From the NCBI GenBank assembly GCA_030734395.1, contig JAUZTG010000029.1, positions 3,410,001-3,474,000 on the forward strand: a stretch of DNA of 64,000 nt, given 5' to 3'. Position 1 is the stretch's first letter. The number at the start of each line of letters is the position of its first letter. The notes beneath the pieces are model-generated. The model saw nothing but the letters and a program-made list of their open reading frames with translations. It was not told where the DNA came from and searched no databases. Shown here in pieces: positions 8,654 to 19,751 of the stretch. The DNA is from Sarocladium kiliense. Taxonomy: Eukaryota; Ascomycota; Sordariomycetes; Hypocreales; Sarocladiaceae. A program made the position numbers and the translations under genes.

Positions 8654-10963
8654 CTACTCGACTGTGCCATTGAGCATCTTTCGAACGAAGAAGTCAAACT
8701 GCCTCCGCTGCACATAATCGATTGGCTCCGTCGAGCGACCAACAGTATGTTCTGCCCCCGGGATGATGAGCAGCTCAAAGTCCTTGTCCTCCTGAATCAG
8801 CGCATCGACAACCTGCATAGTGGAAGCTGGGTCGACATTGGAGTCCTGCTCGCCGTTGATGAGCAGAATCTGACCCTTGAGCTTCTCAGCGTGGTCAACG
8901 CCCGATGCAGCAGCATAGCTCTCATCAACAGGCCACCCAAGCCATTGCTCATTCCAGCTGATCTTATCCATGCGATTGTCGTAGCAGCCTGCGTACGCGA
9001 CAGCGAAACGGTAAAAGTCGCTGTGGAAGAGCAGCGCGTTCAAGGAGCTCTGCCCACCCGCGGATGCGCCGTAAATGCCTACACCACCACTGAGATCGTA
9101 GCTAGGGTCCTGGGCAGCGACGGCGCGGTGCCAGAGGATGCGGTCTGGAAAGCCCGAGTCGGCGAGATCTTTCCAAGCAACGTCGTGAAAGGCTTTATTG
9201 CGGTTGGCGGTACCCATGCCGTCCATTTGAACCACGATGAAGCCGAGGTCGGCCTGCGCCTGCATGCCAATAACCTTGTCGCCTCCTGAGTGATAGCCAA
9301 AGGGCCAGAAGGTTTTGGGAACGAAGCTGTCGTGCGGACCGGCATAGATGTTCTCAATGACAGGGTATGTCTTCTTCGGGTCGTAGTCATGAGGACGCAC
9401 GATCAGGCCCCAGATGTCAGTGCTGTTATCGCGACCCTTCGCGACAAGGACCTCAGGGGCTTTGAAGCCGGCAGCAGACAGACGAGAGATGTCGCCGGTC
9501 TCGAGGGTCTCGACCAAGGAGCCATTGGCACGATGTAGCTCTGAGATAGTCGGGAGATCAACACGAGAGTATGTGTCAACGTAGAGAGACATGTCTGGCG
9601 AGAAGACAACTTCGTGGGAGGCATCGACAGTGGTAAGGCGAGTGAGTCCCGAGCCGTCAAAGCTCACGCGGAAGACGTGCTTGAAGTAAGGATCCTTACC
9701 CTTGTTGACATCAATGCCGTTGGCCGAGAACCAGATGAGGCGCTTCTCGTCATCGACCCTAAGGACGTCACGCACCAACCAATCGGCCTTGGTGATCTGC
9801 TTGATCGTTCCATCAGGCGTACTGACGAGGTATAGGTGGCGCCAGCCATCGCGCTCCGATATCCAAAGCATCTCCTCACTCCCATCGCCCACATCATAGC
9901 GGTAACGACGGTCGGCATAGACAAACGTATCTGCCTCCTCCGTCACGATCGCTCGAGGCGTGCCCGTCTTGCCATCCACAGCAATCACACGCGCCTGTGA
10001 GTGACCACGTCGCTGGTAGTCAAAGACGAACTCGGAGCTGTCCGCGCGCCAGATGGGCCGTGAGAGTTGCCACGGCGTAGGAAACAGTTCAGAGTCAATC
10101 TCAATGCTCTCGGGTCCTTCCACGTGGAAAAGAACAGGCTGTTCCTGGTCGATATCGTCGCCCGGCTTAGGGTAGAGTTGCTTGTGCACCAAAGGCTGCT
10201 TCTGTGACTTCGGCGCCGCCTCGATGCGAACAACCTCTCTAGCGAAACCGGGTTTTACACGGTAGGCCACAAGTTTAGTTGAGTCGGGCGACCAGACAAT
10301 CGTCTCAGGGTCGTAGAAGTCCTCGGCAGTGCCGTCGGAGCTTAGTGGCGTCGTTGTTCCGTTGCTCCCAGCGACGCGCAGCACGAGATTGTCGTCTTTC
10401 ACGAAAGCTTCCCAATTACCGTCAGGAGAAGTGCGTGGAGAGTTGTTGGCTGGCACCTTCAAGTCGCGCACGACACCGAAGCCACGGGGTCGATTCCCGG
10501 CTCGCGCTGGCGGTTTGGCGCACTTATAGGCCTCTGCTTCGCCTTTCTCCCCGATTGAGCATGTCCAGCTAGACCCCTGAACAGACACAACGATGGCGGT
10601 GTCATTGTTATCAGAAGCATAGGTAAAGGTCTCGAACGGCAGTTTCAGTGCCTCATGGGTAATCCCAGTCGCGTCGCTCAGGGCGGTAGCGAGCTTCGTG
10701 GCGTCGAAGGGGTCACGTCGACGGAGAGAACAGGAGAGGATCTCGACGAAGGCAAAGCCGTCCTCCACCGTCTTGCGATAATGGAAGCGCTTGCCGCCAT
10801 GGGACCACTGTGCTGGTTCAGCGATGTCGCGAGTCAGGAACATCCAGTCAGCGCGCAATGAGACGGATCGGTCAAGGTCTGGTGCTGCTGCTGTCACTGT
10901 CGACAGAGCTGCTATGAGAAGCGCGACTCCCCGAAGACTCGACAACATCTGGAGGTGAACCAT
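8654..10963 (-). CDS. Secreted S9 family peptidase (dipeptidyl-peptidase IV-like)
   Basis: Serine peptidase of the prolyl-oligopeptidase clan, 769 residues in one exon. The N-terminus carries a hydrophobic signal peptide (SSLRGVALLIAALSTVTAA) and no later membrane anchor, so it is probably extracellular. Residues about 90-480 form the beta-propeller (repeated WSPDST and ISERDGWRHLYL type blades), and about 520-769 the alpha/beta-hydrolase domain. Catalytic residues are visible: Ser in YGASAGGQS, Asp in GEQDSNVDP and His in PGAEHTVGR. Classical DPP IV has GWSYGG at the nucleophile; here it is GASAGG, so this is a divergent subgroup. Substrates are probably short proline- or alanine-containing peptides, by family analogy. 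Lack of introns in 2.3 kb is compatible with, but no proof of, transfer. Confidence 0.9.
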   Translation of the reverse strand: MVHLQMLSSLRGVALLIAALSTVTAAAPDLDRSVSLRADWMFLTRDIAEPAQWSHGGKRFHYRKTVEDGFAFVEILSCSLRRRDPFDATKLATALSDATGITHEALKLPFETFTYASDNNDTAIVVSVQGSSWTCSIGEKGEAEAYKCAKPPARAGNRPRGFGVVRDLKVPANNSPRTSPDGNWEAFVKDDNLVLRVAGSNGTTTPLSSDGTAEDFYDPETIVWSPDSTKLVAYRVKPGFAREVVRIEAAPKSQKQPLVHKQLYPKPGDDIDQEQPVLFHVEGPESIEIDSELFPTPWQLSRPIWRADSSEFVFDYQRRGHSQARVIAVDGKTGTPRAIVTEEADTFVYADRRYRYDVGDGSEEMLWISERDGWRHLYLVSTPDGTIKQITKADWLVRDVLRVDDEKRLIWFSANGIDVNKGKDPYFKHVFRVSFDGSGLTRLTTVDASHEVVFSPDMSLYVDTYSRVDLPTISELHRANGSLVETLETGDISRLSAAGFKAPEVLVAKGRDNSTDIWGLIVRPHDYDPKKTYPVIENIYAGPHDSFVPKTFWPFGYHSGGDKVIGMQAQADLGFIVVQMDGMGTANRNKAFHDVAWKDLADSGFPDRILWHRAVAAQDPSYDLSGGVGIYGASAGGQSSLNALLFHSDFYRFAVAYAGCYDNRMDKISWNEQWLGWPVDESYAAASGVDHAEKLKGQILLINGEQDSNVDPASTMQVVDALIQEDKDFELLIIPGAEHTVGRSTEPIDYVQRRQFDFFVRKMLNGTVE

Positions 10964-11559
10964 GGCTGTGAGGTTATGAAGCTGATCTTCACTTACACCA
11001 CCTGGACTGGACTGCTACTTAGATCCGGGGTCGTATAAGTACAGAAACCGACCAGCTGGTACCACCATGGTGATTTTTAGACTCCCCATCCATTTCTTAT
11101 CTATGCTTATTTCTCCTTAATGGTGCTGCATGTCAAGAAATTGCGACAAGCAATAATCCTTGAACCTCTTAAGATCTGCTCTCTCGGAACATTGCCGATA
11201 ACCAGTAAGGTGGATCATGCTTGGACAGAGAGGGGTTACTTGGGTCAAGATAAACGTCCCAGTGCAGCGTCGTGCCGGACAAGAAAGGAAGGTCTATGTT
11301 TTTGGATGTATCCCTAATCTCGGCAACGTATAGCTAAGATGGTCTGGAGGTTTGGTGCCTTTACTTCCATATGATATGACGTAGGAATGGCGGTAAGAAT
11401 AGCAGGTGAATAGGAGAAGAAAAGTGATGGTATGAGTGTTTATGATAGCTACAAGAATAGCAACCAGAACAGCCATCGAGAATTCAATACGTTAATTGGC
11501 AATTGGAGGCTGCGAAACACTACACACAAATGACGGCCAAGTGGTCGGGCCAAGCTATC
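10964..11559. other. Intergenic, promoter side of the S9 peptidase gene
   Basis: No coding potential on either strand. It contains the 5' region of the peptidase gene and the 3' region of the downstream hydrolase gene, which is also on the minus strand. Mild A/T enrichment around 11340-11470; nothing else noted. Confidence 0.5.
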
Positions 11560-12405
11560 TCATTGGCATTGTCGCACCAGCTTTTCGATCCAGGTGAGGA
11601 CATCATCCAGAGCCATGATCTGAGGGCAATGACCGGCATTGACAGACGTGACATCGACTTTAGCACCAGACTCCCGCTCAATCAGATCAATCCCTTTCTG
11701 TTGAACAGCCGGGCTGATCTGCCTGTCCTCCTCAAGGAAAAGCCACGAGACAGGCACATCCTTGTATCCAGCGTATGTGAGATTGCTGGCAAATGCAGCG
11801 GAGGAGTGACGTTCAATGCGATCGGCCCACTTCTGTGCCAGCTCTCGAGGCTGGACATCCGAAAAGGTGACTCTGATCAGACCTTCGATGTCGGGGACAG
11901 ACATCCAGCCATTCGCCTAGAGGTTCACGTTAGTATATGGCTTGGACTCTTTACAAGAGCGAGAAGCTGTACTCACATCGACGTCAAACGCGATATCACC
12001 TCCATCCATGCCCTCGGACACACTACCAGCAGACTTTCCCACCTCAGGAACCAGGGCTGATATGTATGCCGCACGTACAACTCCACCCTTCTTCCCCTCC
12101 GCTCTTCTAGCTTCCTTGCCTAAGCCTTTGAGGCTCTCCGAGGCAGGAGCACCACCATAAGAGTGTGCGATTACAATGACATCTTTGCCCTGGTCGGCTA
12201 GCTCAGTCACGCTGTCTGCGATCACGGCCGCGTCGTCATAGAGTGTCGGAAGCACGCCTGACGGGGAATCTGGGCCTTTGGGGATGACCGTCTTGAGCTC
12301 GACAGCTCGAATGTCGTAGCCTTTTGCTGTGAGAGGGTGGATAATATCCTCATAGAATGGAGGGCGGGTGAAGGACCCTGGGACGAGGACGATCGAAGGC
12401 AGCAT
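11560..12405 (-). CDS. Alpha/beta-hydrolase fold protein
   Basis: Exons 12405-11977 and 11916-11560 (60-bp intron, GTGAGT..CTAG) give 261 residues. The start MLPSIVLVPGSF is the usual first beta strand of these small fungal esterase-like proteins, with an oxyanion region after it. Catalytic triad candidates are all present: Ser in AHSYGG (about 100), Asp in LEEDRQI and His in NAGHCP near the C-terminus. No signal peptide, so probably cytosolic. The family includes esterases, lactonases and salicylate-esterase-like enzymes; the substrate cannot be named. It is divergent from the OPT transporter across 2.3 kb. Confidence 0.88.
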
Positions 12406-12472
12406 GGTCGCAGTTGTTTTGGATGAAGAGATGATACTCAGAGAGCATTGAAAGAACTGACGTATGATCGCA

Positions 12473-12479
12473 ATTTATA
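12473..12479 (-). promoter_or_regulatory. TATA box of the alpha/beta-hydrolase gene
   Basis: TATAAAT on the minus strand, 68 bp before the ATG at 12405. Good match and position; not tested. Confidence 0.5.
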
Positions 12480-14503
12480 GAAAAATATCCGCTCCGGAGT
12501 CCTGGTTCATGGCGAGCTAACAAAAGCTCCAGATGTTGGGTTGCAAGCGTCCTGGGGTTGCTTCATGATTGAGCCACAATGCTTACAAAAACAGGCTGAC
12601 GAACCACGATGTAGCCAACTCCGCAACGAGACCGACGCTGCTGAGTCCATAGCCAATCACTGCAATCAGCTTCCGGAAAACTGACAAGAGCGCAGCATGG
12701 CTCAATTAAGCTCAGTCGGAATTCCGATGTTAGGGCTGACATAGTGCAAGGGTTCGCGTCCGAAAATAGGCATATTCTGGCTTCCCTCTCCACAGCGCAG
12801 CGCGGGATGGGTAAGAAATCGGTAGCTACCATTCCACATCGTCGAGTCTTTGTCAGCGCAAGTTCGGTGCTCTAGAGGGACGCATAGTCGCAGGTTACTG
12901 GCTGCAATGTTGATCAAAGGGTTGAGCAGACTGGCAGCCGCTTGTACTTGTGGAGAGGGAAGCACATTTCCTCACTAAGGTAAAAACCAGCATCCGGCGC
13001 CTAGAGAGCAACAGTGGATGTGCCTTGGTGCGGGCTCCCGTCGTGCCTGGAGCTGCAGTCAGACCTCATTGATATGCAGATTGCAACAGGCTATGTGGAT
13101 ACGACGTGAAAGCAATCACAGTATACCTGCTGAAGAGTCCATATGACGTACCGCGAGAGACAGAATTCATGAACAAAGGGAACATCAAAGCAGAGCTGCT
13201 GGGCGCTCACAGACTCTGGTGAAGCAAAACAGTTGTCACCAGGACCCCGAGAACCCAACTGTGCTATGATTTGTCACGAGCAGTCTTAAGCACCCATAGT
13301 AGCAACTGCCATGGAATATTGGAATATCGATATGACTGCCCCGTCATTTGAGTCGCCCGTGTTCCTCGTCTTCATCGCCTTCGTCGTTGGCGTTCCTGGC
13401 GTAGGGTAAGGTAAGGTGCCTGAACATGGTGGCGGTGGAGCCAGTCGCGGCAATTCCCAAGCCACGAACAACGCCAAGGGAGCGCCCAGATCGGATCACG
13501 GCAGTCATGACTTCTCATGACAACCTCCGACGAGCAAAAGGTGTGCGAGGCGTTCCTAAATTCGAGTATTATACAGAGCCAGGAAACATAGATCAGCGCG
13601 GTCACAGATGTAGGGAACAGTCAGCACCTTATGTAAACCATCGCAGCCAGGTTCGGTCATCTGCGCCCTTCCTCATTATGTCAGCCTTCTCGCTTGAGCG
13701 CCCTGTTACGTCTCCCCTCCCTTCTTCCTTCGTCCATTCTTCCATTTTTTTTTTCTTCTTCTCCTTCATTTGACCCTGATCTCCTCTTCGGGAACCCCAT
13801 CGTCTTCTGTAAGCGCGATCACGCCATCGACCTTCTCGAAAAGATCCATGTGAATCTGGCTTAGCTCCCGAGGCGTGATGGGGAACTTTTGTGGAAAATC
13901 TGCCGTGCTAGGGCAGCGGCGGTTGTAACGTACACTTTCTTTTTTGGCATGGGGGATGGGATCTTCGGCGGATTGGTGGTTGGTCAGGTCGATGCTGAAC
14001 GTAAGTAACAGAAACGTCGACCACAATGCTGGGTTTGATCTGAATCGCTCCTGTTAGCAGATCCGAGGAGACGCGCTGGACCAACTTGACTGTCTATATC
14101 TGGTGCAAGGGACGTCATCTCCACCTCAGAGGGGGCCTCTTCGAGCTTAATCACCTCCCTCACTTACAAGGAATGAATCCTTACGAGTGGTACCACGACC
14201 ACTCCTTGTTGTCCTCCCTGTCACCCTCTCTCGCACGCCACCCATCTCACACGGAAGCCCGGCACAAATCCTTACCCACTTCGCCATCCACCAACATCCA
14301 CTCGCCTCCAACCGCAACATCCATCTTCACCAAATATTGGCTTTCTTACACGATGAGAAAGGCGAGGCTCATTGGAAAACCCCATCGTCTTCGGCAAGTC
14401 CCCGTTCTTGACAGCCATGGACCACTATTGCGTCTTAATGGAACCTGACGACGTGATTCATGGTTCCTTTTGCTATGGTAGCACTGGTCATGGCTCTACG
14501 TCT

Positions 14504-14510
14504 TATAAGG
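14504..14510 (+). promoter_or_regulatory. Possible TATA box of the OPT gene
   Basis: TATAAGG lies 242 bp before the OPT ATG. If used, the leader would be about 200 nt, and the upstream ATGs before 14500 would be excluded from the mRNA. Confidence 0.3.
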
Positions 14511-14751
14511 AGGCGGATCTGTCTCTGAGTCGTGTACCACGTGTGAATGTAACGGTGTGACAACAAGCTTCTCAACGTCGAGATAAGAGCAACTCCACTG
14601 ACAGGTCTTGGGTTCTCCTCGTTACCACCCTGCCTCCTCGTGTATCTCCTTTGCCCTTCGATACATTCTTTCTCCAACCTTCAGAAGCTCAGCTTTGAGC
14701 ATTTCGAGACAGCTTTAAGGAGGTTCACACTTCGCCTGCGGCTGCGAGAAG

Positions 14752-17219
14752 ATGGCTCCCTCATCAGAACCCAAGCATCTTGACGATGCTGAGAAGATCG
14801 CTGTGTCGGACAAGATCAGTAATTCAGATACCTCGGATCACGAGAAACATCTCCCTCCAGGTCCTCAGAAAGCCGTCGATGCATCCGCTGCACAGATCGC
14901 CTCGGACATCGAGCAGCCTCCTTTCCTCTTCACCGTCAAGTCCAACCCTTCCGACGGCTCTGAAGAAGCCATCCCTGAAGATGATCCCCGTGTCAGCTCC
15001 CTCCCGCCCTACGTCCGTCGCGTCGTCAGTCTCACCGATGATCCTGACCTTCCCGTCATCACATTTCGATACTTCGTCCTGGCTCTACTCTTCGTCATCC
15101 CAGGCGCTTTCCTCTCCATGATGAGCCACTTCCGTACCACTGCGGCCCCATACTCCATCTTCTTTGTTCAGATCGCGAGTAGCTATCTTGGAGACTGGTG
15201 GGCAAAGACCCTGCCTGCATGGCGGATTGGTATCCCAGGGACGCGGTTTGGCTTCAGTCTCAACCCTGGACCGTTCAGCGTGAAGGAGCATGTTCTCATT
15301 GTTCTGACTGCTGCATCTGGTGCAACTTACAACTTGGGATATACCCCCATTTCCATGGCCGAGCTCTACTTCAACGAGACCGTTCATCCAGCCGTCGCCA
15401 TCTTCTTCATGTGGGGGATTGTCTGGACCGGCTACTCCTTCGCTGCCATCGCCCGCCAATTCCTCATCTACGACCCCCAGTATCCTTGGTTCCAGGCTCT
15501 CTGTCAAACGGCATTGTTCGAGACTCAGAAGAAGCAACGCGAGAAGCCAACAGCCGTGAGTCGCAAGCAGACTCGTGTCTTCTGGTTCGTCCTTCTCGCC
15601 GTCATTCTCTGGCAATTCCTCCCAGAGTACGCTTTTCCCATGCTCGGCTCCCTCGCCTTCCTCTGCTGGGTCGCTCCGAACAACTCGACTGCGAACTTCG
15701 TTGGTGCCGGCTTCGGTGGCATGGGCTTCCTCAACCTCTCCCTTGACTGGTCCAATATCGCCAACTTATATAACCCCTTCCTCACTCCCTGGTGGACGCA
15801 GGTCCTGCTCTTTGCTGCCTTCGTCGTTAACTGCTGGGTGCTGATTCCTGCGGCGAAGTTCGGGAACCTTGGTTCCTGGGACCTGAGCCTCATGTCCAAC
15901 CGTATCTTCATGGAGAATGGAACCCAGTATCCCGCCACTGCCCTTCTCACGCCCGACATCAAGTTCAACGAGACGGCCTACGAGGAGCTCGGCCCCGTAT
16001 ATGTCGGTACCCAAGTGCTATGGGGTATGTTCTTCGACTATGCCGCTTACACCTCAGCCATTACCTGGATGGCATGCTTTGGGTACAGCCAGATCAAGGA
16101 TTCCATGACGAAGCTGTGGGAGCGTCGCAAGAGCAAATCGAAGAAGATCAGCGAGCAGTACGACGACCAACTCAATATCATCCAGCGTGCATATCCCGAA
16201 ACACCATTTTGGTGGTTCTTCGCTCTGTTCCTTGCCTCTTTCGTCTCTTTGGTCGCTATCGTGGCGACTAACAGCCTCTTCATTCCTGTGTACACCTACT
16301 TCATTGCCATCGCGACAGGTGCTTTCATGGTCTTGCCGCTTGGGTACCTTTACGCGCTCTCTAACTTCCAGCTGGTGAGTTTTATCTTTCCCAATTTGAA
16401 GGTCCTGATCTTGCACAGAGTTTGAAGCTGACATCCTCACAGCCAATTGGAACGTTTAACGAGCTCCTGTACGGCCTCATGGTCAACGCTGTCAGTGGCC
16501 ACAAGAACCCCTCAGGCGCTTCGACCTATGGCGCTATCGCTGGCAACGCTTGGTATCGTGCGCAATACAATCTTCAGGATATGAAGATAGGTCACTACAT
16601 GCACATTCCTCCCCGCGCCGTCTTCTTCTCCCAGGTCTTCGGCTCCTTCATCGGCATCCCCATCAACTACGGCGTAGTCCGCTGGATCCTCTCGACGAAG
16701 CGCGATTACCTGCTCGGTATCGTGGAGGACCCATCACATCAGTGGACGGCTCAGTCGTTGACTTCCAATTTGACGATGGCTGTGCAGTACGTGCTTGTCG
16801 GTCCCATTCGCCTCTTCAAAGAAGGAATCTACAAGCCAGTACCCTACGGCTTCCTCGTCGGGGCTCTCACCCCCATCATCACCTTCCTCCTTCACAAGAA
16901 GTTCCCCAATGCTAAATTCCGTCTTTGGAACTCGACCATCTTCTTCAGCGGCATGTCAACCTTCTACGGAAACATCAGCACGGGATACACGACTGCGTTC
17001 CTCTTGGGCGGCGTGATTATGTTCTACGCCTACCGCCACCGGTATGATTGGTGGGCGCGATGGAACTATATCTTGGCTGCTGCCTTTGACGCTGGGTTCA
17101 ACTTCAATATGTTGCTGATTTTCTTGTTCTTCGGGAGCGGCAAAGTCACGACGATGCCGAATTGGTGGGGGAACGAGGCTGAGTCTTCTGAGCGTTGCTT
17201 TGCTCTCGCAGATGCTTAG
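14752..17219 (+). CDS. OPT family oligopeptide transporter
   Basis: Proton-coupled importer of tetra-/pentapeptides or related compounds in the plasma membrane. Exons 14752-16374 and 16443-17219 give 799 residues, the normal size for fungal OPTs. A hydrophilic N-tail of about 95 residues precedes DDPDLPVITFRYFVLALLF, the first membrane segment. The family signature NPGPFSVKEHVLI (about 165-177) and the SHKNPSG-like loop (VSGHKNPSGAS, about 560) are present, as are about 14-16 hydrophobic segments. The last exon ends with LLIFLFFGSGK and an NWWGN motif typical of the C-terminus. The intron is phase 0 (CAGCTG|GTGAGT). Nearby secreted peptidases would supply peptides, but co-regulation is only a guess. 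Substrate specificity is not readable. Confidence 0.95.
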
Positions 17220-17410
17220 AGATACATGTAGTTAATCCTGACTTCCTAAAGTAGTCACTATTCTGATAACCATTTGGATCGATATTGTGCCCTGCTATTG
17301 TGGTGGCTAAAATGATATTGACATGCATCCTACCGCATTGCAGTTGCAGTTACCATCCTAAACACTGCGGCGTTTGGAGAGCCTGGTCCGCTGTTTTCGT
17401 CCAAGCCTAC

Positions 17411-19130
17411 TTATAGAGCGTATCGGAAGAATTTGTTTTCCTTGTCCGTCAAGTCCTTGAACGCCATTCGCGCCTTGTCCTCCTCGTTCAATTCAAGCCT
17501 ATCACGCGCCTTATTCTCTCTGTAAAGAACGATGTACAGCAGTGAAGCTGAGATCATGGAGATAACGTAGCTGTAAACAAATTTGTCAGTTCATCGACAT
17601 TCATCAACAGAGAGGTGTAAGACGTCTGGGTCATGGAGACATACCACACAATGAGACCAGTCCAGAGCTCCGGGTAATGCTCATCCTTGGTCTCGCTGCG
17701 AATCATCTGCGGTCCAACGATATTTCCCACGCAGTACGCGACAAACACCGCCGAAGCCATGAAGCTCTTCTTCGTCTCACCCGCAACGTTTGCCGCTCCA
17801 AGCGCGACAGTCAGACTAACTACCGGTCCAAAGAATCCGATCATGGAGTATCCAACCACTGGAGCGACAGGCTGGTGTCCCCATTGCGACTTCCAGATGA
17901 TGACGAAGCCAGCTATCACGGGCAAGCAGCATAGCAGCAGCAGAGGAATGCGAATGTTGCGGAAGCGAGAGGCGAGCCAGCCTGAGAGCGGGATGCCGAC
18001 GGCGCAAATGGCACCGAGGGGGAATTGGAAGAGGATGGCGTCGAGAGGGGAGTAGCCGAAGGTAGCGACAATGAGGGGACCGAAGCCTGAGACAGCGCCA
18101 TTGACGGTATATCTGAGCCCATGTCAGTGATTGTAAACCAAGTCAAGATAAGGGCTCACTTACGCAGAAGCCATCAAAAGCGCGACGAGCCAGACCTTCG
18201 CATCTAACAGCGCCTCTTTGATCTGTCCACCCTTGATCGTCTGATTCCGAATTCCCGTCTGTCCAGCTCTCAGCCTCTCCACCGCAACAACCCTCTCCTC
18301 CTCCGTCAAGAACCAAGCCGTCAAAGCCGAGTTCGGCAGCGCAAAACACCACAGGCCAAACAGAAACGTGAGACCTCCAGCAAGAACATAAATGTACTGC
18401 CAGCCTTTCAAGGCACCCCCCTCGATCTGCGCGAAGCCATAGTTGAGAGCTCCACCAATGATGGTAAACCACCCTGTTCCAGAGAACCACCAGCTCTGCC
18501 TCAACGCCTGTTCAGATTGGGTATAATACCCACTCACAGTGATCATAAACGCCGTAGGCACAATACTCTCCGTGAACCCTAGGAAGAATCTCTGAACCAG
18601 CAGACCCTGCCAGGAAGTCACTCCCGCGGTAGCAGCACAGATGACTGCCCAGAATAGCACGACTGGCCCGAGGATGAAGCGCCGGGGGAAGTGTTGCAAG
18701 GCGTAGGTCATGGGGTAGGAGCCGATAAGCTGGCCGAAGTAGAAGATAGAGGTTGCCCAGCTGAGACGAGAGGTGTCGGTTCTGGGAGGGGTGACTGATG
18801 TGTCGACGACGGCGAGAGAGAGGTCTGGAATCATGCCGAAGAGGGCGGCACTGCCGAGGATAGCCTGGAAAGGTCAATGAGTGTTTTAAGGCTGATATGG
18901 GTGAGAGTATACCTTGTCGTAGTATACGAGGCCATAGCCTATGTCAGGTGTTAGCTCGATGAGACAGGTATAAGCTGGAGATGGGATAACTCACCGATGA
19001 CCATGGCTGGCATCAGAAACAAGTCAATCTTCCTCACAACTCGTTTCTCAACCTCTGGATCAATCACCCTCGCCTCCTCACCGACGACCTCCTCAGCCAC
19101 CACCTCATCGCCCTCTCTCTTCAGCCTCAT
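17411..19130 (-). CDS. MFS transporter, Dal5/Tna1 type (second copy in the window)
   Basis: Five exons (19130-18995, 18938-18913, 18864-18164, 18112-17645, 17570-17411) give 496 residues. Exon 2 is only 26 nt and encodes YGLVYYDKA together with flanking bases; exons 1-3 join as VIGYGLVYYDKAILGSAALFG, as expected for the end of TM1 in this family. KIDLFLMPAMV and FTESIVPTAFMITVSGYY are further Dal5-family landmarks. The last exon adds a cytosolic tail rich in Lys/Arg/Glu ending FFRYAL. It imports an unknown organic anion or vitamin precursor. It is only distantly related to the transporter at 4-5.8 kb, so this is not a recent tandem copy. The start at 19130 is the first ATG before the conserved acidic N-tail. 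Confidence 0.9.
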
Positions 19131-19751
19131 TGTACCGAGAGCGGCAGTTGTGAGAAAAAGCCCTCTTCTCGGCAAACTCTCACACGTCCCTGTCAACAAT
19201 AACTGATGACCTTTTATCACACGAACGTACAGAGAATATTTTCCAATGTGAAGAACAAGAAAGCTCAAGCATCGTTGAACGTCTAGCAACAAGAAAAAAA
19301 AATGTTTTCGGAACAGTCCGGCTAATATAACCCTCAATTCCCCAATCCAATTCTGTTGGCTGCGTGGTCGGCCCCTGCCACTAGTTGCATGAGGCTATTA
19401 GACTTTAATGACAAGCGAGGCCGGCTCTTGGGAGAGGACCCTTGTCAAGCCTATCTGCAAGCTGAGAACACCCTCTTGTCTTTTTTCAAGCTACTCGTAA
19501 AAGAATATCTGAGGTTTTTGACCGCATTGCGAAGGCGGGGTAGGATGCTGCTGCGTCTCTTATCAATCAGCCAGCCACTGGTCACCCTCTCCCTCTCCCT
19601 CACACACATACACTCAAAGAAGACAGGCTGCCGGTTGAAAGCAAGGGTTGAATGTCTAAAAAATCCAAATTGGTATAATTCGCGAAAAGGATGATAATTA
19701 TGAATAAACTTGTTAGTGGAATGTGGGGTTTCCCCAGCCAAATCCTGGTGT
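19131..19751. other. Intergenic, promoter of the second Dal5-type transporter
   Basis: No gene. Contains an A-rich run near 19294 and a CT-rich stretch near 19585. The glycosyltransferase-like gene ends at its far side. Confidence 0.5.

Larger units (their letters stand above)
12406..14751. other. Long divergent intergenic region, hydrolase / OPT transporter
   Basis: No gene could be supported in 2.3 kb. A T-rich tract ends near 13765. The minus frame 14026-13766 is open for 86 codons with a protein-like tail, but has no family match (see rejected). Several ATGs (e.g. 14174, 14352, 14420) precede the OPT start, so if transcription begins far upstream the OPT mRNA would carry short upstream ORFs. 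Confidence 0.5.

Noticed and set aside
13766..14026. 86-codon minus-strand frame with a protein-like tail (TPRELSQIHMDLFEK)
   Set aside because: The tail looks plausible, but the first half does not, there is no family match, and no credible upstream exon was found.
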